In this document: positions 34,110-38,376 of the stretch, one piece after another | Layout of the letters: each line of letters begins with the position of its first letter | Position numbering within the stretch: the first letter of the stretch is position 1 | Source of the DNA: an uncultured Alphaproteobacteria bacterium | GTDB taxonomy: Bacteria; Pseudomonadota; Alphaproteobacteria; Caulobacterales; Aquidulcibacteraceae | Assembly: GCA_902826035.1 (NCBI GenBank) | Contig: CADEDG010000013.1 | Location: 1-38,376, forward strand | Direction of reading: 5' to 3' | DNA: 38,376 bases | Position numbers and translations under genes: made by a program | The notes under the pieces: generated by a model | What the model saw: only the letters and a program-made list of their open reading frames with translations | The model's database searches: none | What the model was told of the DNA's origin: nothing

Positions 34110-34298
34110 ATGAAAACCAATGAAGGCGCGATCGATCGTGTGTTGCGCGTGCTTGTGGGCGCGGGCGTGTTGTCACTCGCGTTCGTGGGTCCGCAGACGC
34201 CGTGGGGTTATCTCGGACTGGTCCCGCTGATTACGGGGCTCGTCGGTTATTGCCCAGTCTATGCTATGTTGGGCTTCAACACCTGCCCGGCGAAGTAA
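34110..34298 (+). CDS. DUF2892 family small membrane protein
   Basis: A 62-residue protein: NEGAIDRVLRVLVGAGVLSLAFVGPQ, then WGYLGLVPLITGLVGYCPVYAMLGFNTC. The GLVGYCPxYxxxGxxTC ending is characteristic of DUF2892, also found fused to rhodanese domains (YgaP). Two membrane helices. A strong GGAGGTG site precedes the ATG. Divergent from the desaturase around an FNR-type box, suggesting oxygen- or redox-linked expression. Confidence 0.87.
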   Translation: MKTNEGAIDRVLRVLVGAGVLSLAFVGPQTPWGYLGLVPLITGLVGYCPVYAMLGFNTCPAK

Positions 34299-34301
34299 AC
34301 C

Positions 34302-35006
34302 TCAAGGCGAGGCCGGCGGGGCGTCGAAGGCGAACACGCGCTTGAGTCCCGCCTCGCCAACATTGGTGAATTCCAGCACGCGGCTGGAGCGGCGCTGTGT
34401 CGCCCATTTGCGCTCGAAGATTTCATCGAGGATCGCTGCACCTAATGCGCCGGCGAGATGGTGGCGGCGCACGCTCCAATCGAGGCACGAGCGGCAGAGC
34501 GGGCGCGCGCCTTTCTCGATGTCGTCAATGTCAACGCCGAAGGTCTGCACCTTGATGCGCCCGAGCTTGGTGAGCGCGTAAGTCTTTTCCGGACCCGGCA
34601 GCATCCATTTGTTCTTCAGGAACGCGTCGAACAGCTGCACGCCGAGTTCGCCGGCAAGATGATCGTAGCACACGCGCGCATGGCGCATGGCGGGCTCCTT
34701 CGGCCCGGGGCGGGTGCGCAACGCCTTGGCGCGCGCGGCCACGCCCATCAAAGTTTCCAGCAAGCCCGCGACGTCAGCGTCCGCGAGCCGATAATATTTG
34801 TGCCGCCCCTGCGCTTCGACGGCGATGAGCCCTCCGGCTGTGAGTTTCGCCAGATGCGAACTCGCCGTCTGCTTGGTGACATTGGCTTCGAGTGCGAGTT
34901 CGGTGGCGGTGAGTGCGGCGCCATTGAGCAGCGCGGTCAGCATGTTGGCGCGCGCGGGATCGCCCACCATGGCGGCGATCGCGGCGATGTTAGGCCCGTC
35001 TTTCAT
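34302..35006 (-). CDS. ArsR-type HTH transcriptional regulator
   Basis: A 234-residue protein with an N-terminal winged helix: PNIAAIAAMVGDPARANMLTALL, LTATELALEANVTKQTASSHLAKLTAGGLI and GRHKYYRLAD. A long C-terminal domain contains CYDHLAGELGVQL and CRSCLDWSVRRHHLAGALGAAI, with Cys residues that may sense a ligand or redox state. It is divergent from a NIPSNAP-family gene 84 nt away, the usual target arrangement for such regulators. Start at ATG 35006 from the family N-terminus. Confidence 0.88.
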   Translation of the reverse strand: MKDGPNIAAIAAMVGDPARANMLTALLNGAALTATELALEANVTKQTASSHLAKLTAGGLIAVEAQGRHKYYRLADADVAGLLETLMGVAARAKALRTRPGPKEPAMRHARVCYDHLAGELGVQLFDAFLKNKWMLPGPEKTYALTKLGRIKVQTFGVDIDDIEKGARPLCRSCLDWSVRRHHLAGALGAAILDEIFERKWATQRRSSRVLEFTNVGEAGLKRVFAFDAPPASP

Positions 35007-35090
35007 GGGCAGGAATGTACCCTCATGGTTCGACGTTAATCGTACTATGAAGTGCGCGCAACCTTCTAAAGTCAGGGACAAGGAGAAAAA

Positions 35091-35429
35091 ATGCTGACCT
35101 GCGTCATTCGTTACGAAATCGATCCGTTCAAGCGCGCCGAGTTCGAGCGCTATGCCCAGATCTGGGGGCAGGCGATCCCGCGCTGCGGCGCCGATCTGAT
35201 CGGCTATTTTGCCCCACACGAAGGCTCCGCGACGCTCGCGTATGGGATGTACAACATCGAGAGCCTCGCCGCTTACGAAGCTTATCGCGAGCGCCTAGCC
35301 GGGGATGCGCAAGGCCGCGAGAATTACGAATTCGCGAAGCGCGAGCGCTTCATCCTGCGCGAGGATCGCACGTTCGTGAAACTGTGCTCCGCGCCGCATG
35401 CGCCATTGGTGCGCCCGGTGCGGCCATGA
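35091..35429 (+). CDS. NIPSNAP family protein
   Basis: A 112-residue dimeric ferredoxin-like fold protein: TCVIRYEIDPFKRAEFERYAQIW, LIGYFAPHEGSATLAYGMYNIESLAAYEAYRERL and a C-terminal RFILREDRTFVKL. This matches bacterial NIPSNAP proteins, of unknown enzymatic role. AAGGAG precedes the ATG. Probably controlled by the divergent ArsR-type regulator. Confidence 0.85.
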   Translation: MLTCVIRYEIDPFKRAEFERYAQIWGQAIPRCGADLIGYFAPHEGSATLAYGMYNIESLAAYEAYRERLAGDAQGRENYEFAKRERFILREDRTFVKLCSAPHAPLVRPVRP

Positions 35430-35459
35430 TCGCGGCACTAGGGGCACGAGGGGGGCACG

Positions 35460-35529
35460 AGGGGACACACACTCACGTCGAGCTCCGCGGGAGCTTTGCG
35501 GCGACGTGTGCTGTGAGTGTGTGTCCCCT
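35460..35529. repeat. Perfect inverted repeat hairpin element
   Basis: Seventeen-base perfect arms (35460-35476 and 35513-35529), AGGGGACACACACTCAC and its complement. They enclose a second perfect hairpin, AGCTCC-GCG-GGAGCT (35481-35495). GGGGCACGA repeats lead into it from 35440. It lies between convergent NIPSNAP and AlkA-like genes, so it may also act as a bidirectional terminator despite lacking a T run. Part of one arm recurs at 3311-3322. Confidence 0.75.
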
Positions 35530-35552
35530 GCTCTTTACCGGTGCTCCCCGTA

Positions 35553-36182
35553 CTAGATTTTGCTCTGCTCCGGCGTTTGCGTGTCCATCACCCGCCACAA
35601 ATGCCACGCCGCCGCGCTGCGCCAGGGCGCCCAGCGTTTGCCGTATTCGCCGAGCGTCTTCGGCGTGAATTCGCGCTTGTACAATTTCTCCGCGCCCTTG
35701 CGTACGCCGAGATCGTCGATCGGCAAAACGTCGGGGCGGCCGAGCGTGAAGATCAGATACATCTCCACGGTCCAGCGCCCGACGCCACGTGCGGCGGTGA
35801 GGCGCTCGATGATCTCTTCGTCGGGCAGCCGTACAAGAGTGCGCGCGGGCGGGATGATGCCGTCGATGCGTTTCTGCGCCACGTCTTTCAGTGCTGCGGC
35901 CTTCTGACGTGAGAGACCGGCCGAGCGCAGCGTTTCTTCCGAGGTTTCGATCAAATCCTCGGGATCCGGGTGATCCTTATCGGGAAACAGCGCCAACACG
36001 CGGCCATGGATGGTGGCGGCGGCTTTGCCGGAGAGCTGCTGGTACACGACTGAGCGCACCAGCGCGCGGTACGGGTCCTTGGATTTCTCGAACTTGATGG
36101 GAAACGCCTCGTGCGCGGGCACGATTTTCGCAAAGCGCTTGCACACCGCGCTCAGATGTTTCTCGGCTTCGCCCAAGTTCAT
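35553..36182 (-). CDS. DNA-3-methyladenine glycosylase, AlkA-like (HhH-GPD)
   Basis: A 209-residue base-excision repair glycosylase. The helix-hairpin-helix is LTAARGVGRWTVEMYLIFT and the catalytic aspartate lies in DVLPIDDLGVRKG. RALVRSVVYQQLSGKAA near the N-terminus is also diagnostic. It removes alkylated purines from DNA. The ATG overlaps the ubiA stop by ATGA, so it should be translated from the ubiA transcript. Shorter than E. coli AlkA because it lacks that protein's N-terminal domain. Confidence 0.9.
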   Translation of the reverse strand: MNLGEAEKHLSAVCKRFAKIVPAHEAFPIKFEKSKDPYRALVRSVVYQQLSGKAAATIHGRVLALFPDKDHPDPEDLIETSEETLRSAGLSRQKAAALKDVAQKRIDGIIPPARTLVRLPDEEIIERLTAARGVGRWTVEMYLIFTLGRPDVLPIDDLGVRKGAEKLYKREFTPKTLGEYGKRWAPWRSAAAWHLWRVMDTQTPEQSKI

Positions 36183-37132
36183 GCTCCCAGTAGCGATCGC
36201 AATGTACGCCACGCCGGCTGCAACGCAAACGCGAGCGCGACGAGCAGGCCGATCAGAGCATTGCGCTTGAAGGCGGCGAGTGCGGTTTCTGGACGCGCGT
36301 CGTCGATGCGGTTCAGCACCGGCAACACAAGGGTCGCCCCGATCAGCGCTAGGGCTGCGCTTGCCATCAACCCGCCGCCAGCGATGAGCGCAGCGCCGAT
36401 CCAAAGCGCCAGCGCGGCGATGTAGAAACCACTTGTCCATATGCGCCACTTGTCGGCGAACAGGCGTGCGGTGGAGCGCACGCCGACCAGTGCGTCGTCC
36501 TCGCGGTCTTGCAGGGCGTAGATGGTGTCGTAGCCGATGGTCCAGGCAATGCAGCCCAGGTACGCGAGCGCTGCGCCTGCGGGGATTGCGCCGGTCTCGC
36601 TCGCCGCCGCGCCGCCGACAAGCGCGCCCCAGGAGAACACCATCCCAAGCCACGCCTGCGGCCACCAGGTGATGCGCTTCATCAGCGGATAAAGCGCCAC
36701 CAGCGGAAGTGCCGCGATCGCCACGAGCTGCGCGGTACGCGGTAGCGTGAGCAGAACGCAGAGGCCGGCAAGGCATTGGGCGGCGAGCCAAAGCCACGCT
36801 CCGCGCAGCGACGCCGCGCCCGATGGCAACGGACGCAAACGCGTGCGCTCGACCGCGGCGTCGATGTCGCGGTCGAGAATGTCGTTATAGGTGCAGCCCG
36901 CGCCGCGCATGGCGATGGCGCCGATGAGAAACACCAGCGCCAGCCGCGGATCGCTCCACTGAAATCCCGATCCAGCGCGCGCCAGCGCGATCCCCATCCA
37001 GCACGGCAGGAGCAGAAGTTGCCAGCCGATCGGCCGGTCGAGCCTCGATAACTGCGCGTAGGGCTTCCACGCGCGGGGCAGCGCATCGGTCCAATGGTGC
37101 TTCAGGGCATCGGCGGGCTTTGCTTCGTTCAT
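36179..37132 (-). CDS. ubiA: 4-hydroxybenzoate polyprenyltransferase
   Basis: A 317-residue inner-membrane prenyltransferase of ubiquinone synthesis. The two Asp-rich Mg-prenyl-diphosphate motifs are present: NDILDRDIDAAVERTRLRPLPSG and YALQDREDDALVG. Multiple transmembrane helices lie between and after them. The ATG at 37132 overlaps the stop of the transposase ORF (TAATG). The first codons MNEAKPADALK are repeated at the start of that ORF, so the gene's natural 5' region has been separated from it by the insertion. Confidence 0.92.
   Translation of the reverse strand: MNEAKPADALKHHWTDALPRAWKPYAQLSRLDRPIGWQLLLLPCWMGIALARAGSGFQWSDPRLALVFLIGAIAMRGAGCTYNDILDRDIDAAVERTRLRPLPSGAASLRGAWLWLAAQCLAGLCVLLTLPRTAQLVAIAALPLVALYPLMKRITWWPQAWLGMVFSWGALVGGAAASETGAIPAGAALAYLGCIAWTIGYDTIYALQDREDDALVGVRSTARLFADKWRIWTSGFYIAALALWIGAALIAGGGLMASAALALIGATLVLPVLNRIDDARPETALAAFKRNALIGLLVALAFALQPAWRTLRSLLGA
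37096..37132 (-). repeat. ubiA 5' end, element-distal copy of a 37-nt duplication
   Basis: Codons 1-12 of ubiA. It matches 37731-37767 at 32 of 37 positions in direct orientation. Differences are ATG/GTG at the start, three synonymous third bases (Lys, Asp, Ala) and one His/Gln change. Confidence 0.85.
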
Positions 37133-37767
37133 TACCTTGGACCGCCAGCGTCCTCGCCGGCGTTATGCCTGTGCCGGGCTGAGGACCATCGCCAATCTAC
37201 CGCGTATTGAGCAAGACGCGCCTTCACCGGATTGTGTTCGACATACTCGATCGTTGTCATGAGATGGTTCTCGTCGCGCATGAACCGATCGAAATACTCT
37301 CGCCGCCAAAGCCGCCCGCTACGTCCCATACGACGATTGATGTTATGAGCCGAGGTGGATTTCCAGGCCTGTACAATTGCACTCATGCGATGATTGGGAA
37401 ACTGTTCGGCAACTACATGAACATGGTTCGGCATAATGCACCACGCGACAAGACGGTACCGTTGACCGTCCGCCTGCAAGAGTGCGGCTTGCACGAACTC
37501 CGCATGCTCTGGCGTACGCAGCAGGCACGTGCCGCCGCCGGAATCAAGCAACCGATCTACATGTATGGCGGAGGGTGGTCTTGCGGTTGGTGGGATCGCA
37601 TCCGCCAGACTGAAGACTATGTGTTGGATGAGGCCAGCGGCGTCACGGTGCGGGAGGTAGCCGCGAGAATGCCACTCAAGGTGCGTGGCGGAAGAACTCG
37701 CCGGCGAGGACGCCGGCGGTCCAAGGGGCTGCTGCTTCAGCGCGTCGGCGGGTTTTGCTTCGTTCAC
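37132..37767 (-). CDS. REP-associated tyrosine transposase (Y1/HUH family)
   Basis: A 211-codon ORF. The body matches the RAYT family: WHSRGYLPHRDAAGLIQHIVFSLAD, the HUH motif LVAWCIMPNHVHVV (about residues 103-116), and a catalytic-tyrosine region with RLWRREYFDRFMRDENHLMTTIEYVEHNPVKA, followed by WRWSSAR. The annotated start GTG 37767 gives a chimeric N-terminus: eleven residues identical to UbiA, then the translated terminal repeat (GPPASSPASS). The native transposase start is probably further in, but no good internal start is obvious. Single-strand cleavage and joining at palindromic ends is the expected activity. Confidence 0.87.
   Translation of the reverse strand: MNEAKPADALKQQPLGPPASSPASSSATHLEWHSRGYLPHRDAAGLIQHIVFSLADAIPPTARPPSAIHVDRLLDSGGGTCLLRTPEHAEFVQAALLQADGQRYRLVAWCIMPNHVHVVAEQFPNHRMSAIVQAWKSTSAHNINRRMGRSGRLWRREYFDRFMRDENHLMTTIEYVEHNPVKARLAQYAVDWRWSSARHRHNAGEDAGGPR
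37136..37725 (-). mobile_element. RAYT element bounded by REP-like inverted repeats
   Basis: A 590-bp unit with 27-nt terminal inverted repeats (37136-37162 and 37699-37725, one mismatch). They are the same repeat family as the REP at 4339-4426. It encodes the Y1 transposase and sits in the ubiA-rsmE gap, between two copies of the ubiA 5' coding sequence. Confidence 0.8.
37731..37767 (-). repeat. ubiA 5' end, second copy upstream of the transposase
   Basis: The partner of 37096-37132, in the same orientation. It provides the first 12 codons of the transposase ORF and lies 5 nt from the right terminal repeat. Its upstream sequence is probably the original ubiA promoter region facing rsmE. Confidence 0.85.
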
Positions 37768-37847
37768 GACCGCGTCTTGACTGCCGGCTTCGCTTTGCGC
37801 AAGGGCGAGACTTGCGTTGAGCGGCCTTGCTTGGCACCAAGTCCGCC

Positions 37848-38376
37848 ATGGCGATCCCGCGCATCATGGTTGAGGAACAGCTTGGCGCCGGCGCGGCTCT
37901 TGCGTTGACGGAGGCCCAGGCGCGCCATGTCGGCGCGGTGCTGCGCCTCGATGTTGGCGACGCCTTGCGCGTGTTCAACGCCGATGACGGGGAGTGGCGC
38001 GCGCTGGTGACTGCAAAGAGCAAGCGCGGCATGAGCGTGCGCGTCGAAGAAAAACTAAAGGAAGCGCGCGCGGTCCCGGATCTGGATTTGCTGTTCGCGC
38101 CGGTAAAGCGCCAAGCAACCGACCTGATCGTCGAAAAGGCGACCGAACTGGGCGTGCGGCGCATCCGCCCTATGATCACCAAGCGCACGATTGCGGAAAC
38201 AGTACGGCTCGATCGCTTGAACGCGATTGCGCGCGAAGCGGCTGAGCAGACGGAGCGCTTCGATGCGCTGGAGATTTTCGCGCCGGTGGCGTTGGCGCGC
38301 GCGCTTGATGGCTGGGATGCGTTGCGGGCGTTAATTTATTGCGATGAAGCCGGCGATGCGCGGCCGATACTGGAGG
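37848..38376 (+). CDS. rsmE: 16S rRNA (uracil-1498-N3)-methyltransferase, 3' end beyond window
   Basis: The first 176 codons are visible from ATG 37848 (ATG 37866 is an alternative). The N-terminal PUA-like part has ARHVGAVLRLDVGDALRVFNADDGEWRA. The SPOUT methyltransferase part begins with LLFAPVKRQATDLIVEKATELGVRRIRP, then TKRTIAET and IAREAAEQTERF, all typical of RsmE. The enzyme methylates U1498 of 16S rRNA in the 30S subunit. Divergent from ubiA and the inserted element, 80 nt from the transposase ORF start. Confidence 0.92.
   Translation, partial: MAIPRIMVEEQLGAGAALALTEAQARHVGAVLRLDVGDALRVFNADDGEWRALVTAKSKRGMSVRVEEKLKEARAVPDLDLLFAPVKRQATDLIVEKATELGVRRIRPMITKRTIAETVRLDRLNAIAREAAEQTERFDALEIFAPVALARALDGWDALRALIYCDEAGDARPILE

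Noticed and set aside
36183..36797. N-terminal extension of the AlkA-like protein
   Set aside because: This is out-of-frame ubiA sequence with no glycosylase features; the HhH-GPD family begins at the ATG overlapping the ubiA stop.

Overview
This is a GC-rich bacterial chromosome segment. The gene content and order point to an alphaproteobacterium, most likely Caulobacterales (Hyphomonadaceae-like). The indicators are a lipid A/Kdo block (msbA, a DUF374 acyltransferase, waaA, lpxK, an LpxL-type acyltransferase), DUF1489 and DUF4170 proteins, crotonyl-CoA carboxylase/reductase, a divergent ubiA/rsmE pair and a bacterial ETF-beta lysine methyltransferase homologue. Species cannot be fixed from the sequence alone. 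No rRNA, tRNA, CRISPR array or prophage was seen.

Layout. (1) 1-3166 is the 3' end of an Rhs polymorphic-toxin locus: the end of a large Rhs protein with a variable C-terminal domain, a small membrane protein just behind it, then displaced tip/Rhs fragments alternating with small membrane or secreted proteins. It reads as an array of toxin-tip/immunity pairs, partly decayed. 3167-3632 holds no recognisable gene. (2) 3633-4769 is a small holin-like and lipoprotein cluster with a palindromic REP element inside it. (3) 4880-13664 holds metabolic and membrane genes (glpK, ccr, DUF4238, a Uma2-type nuclease, an outer-membrane barrel protein, mgtE), a pair of inverted palindromic repeats, and a GH24 lysozyme-like protein that has lost two catalytic residues. 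(4) 13690-13960 is a compact minus-strand unit: promoter-like boxes, a hairpin, a Shine-Dalgarno site matching 14 nt of the 16S rRNA tail, a 22-codon ORF and a terminator.

(5) 14017-16935 (minus) has two paralogous lipoproteins and a cNMP-binding/patatin phospholipase. Divergent from it is a membrane protein with two TIR-like domains and a translationally coupled small gene (17030-18549). A tightly overlapping run follows: DUF3667, a small TM protein and a fatty-acid hydroxylase-family protein (18581-21086), then paiB and DUF1489 genes. (6) 22218-31679 is mainly a long minus-strand block: pmbA, cysQ-like, DUF4170, msbA, a ParE-type toxin-antitoxin pair, the DUF374 acyltransferase, waaA, lpxK and an LpxL-like acyltransferase broken by a one-base frameshift in a G tract. 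A plus-strand phosphatase is embedded in it. This block makes, flips and acylates the lipid A core.

(7) 31723-36182 holds a MAPEG protein, an ETF-beta methyltransferase homologue, a fatty-acid desaturase and a DUF2892 protein divergent around a perfect FNR/FixK box, an ArsR-type regulator divergent from a NIPSNAP protein, a hairpin repeat, and an AlkA-like glycosylase. (8) 36179-38376 has ubiA, a REP-associated (Y1/HUH) transposase inserted exactly at the ubiA start, and the beginning of rsmE, which runs off the window. The transposase's terminal inverted repeats are the same sequence as the REP at 4339-4426. The first twelve ubiA codons are present twice, once on each side of the insertion, and differ mostly at synonymous positions.
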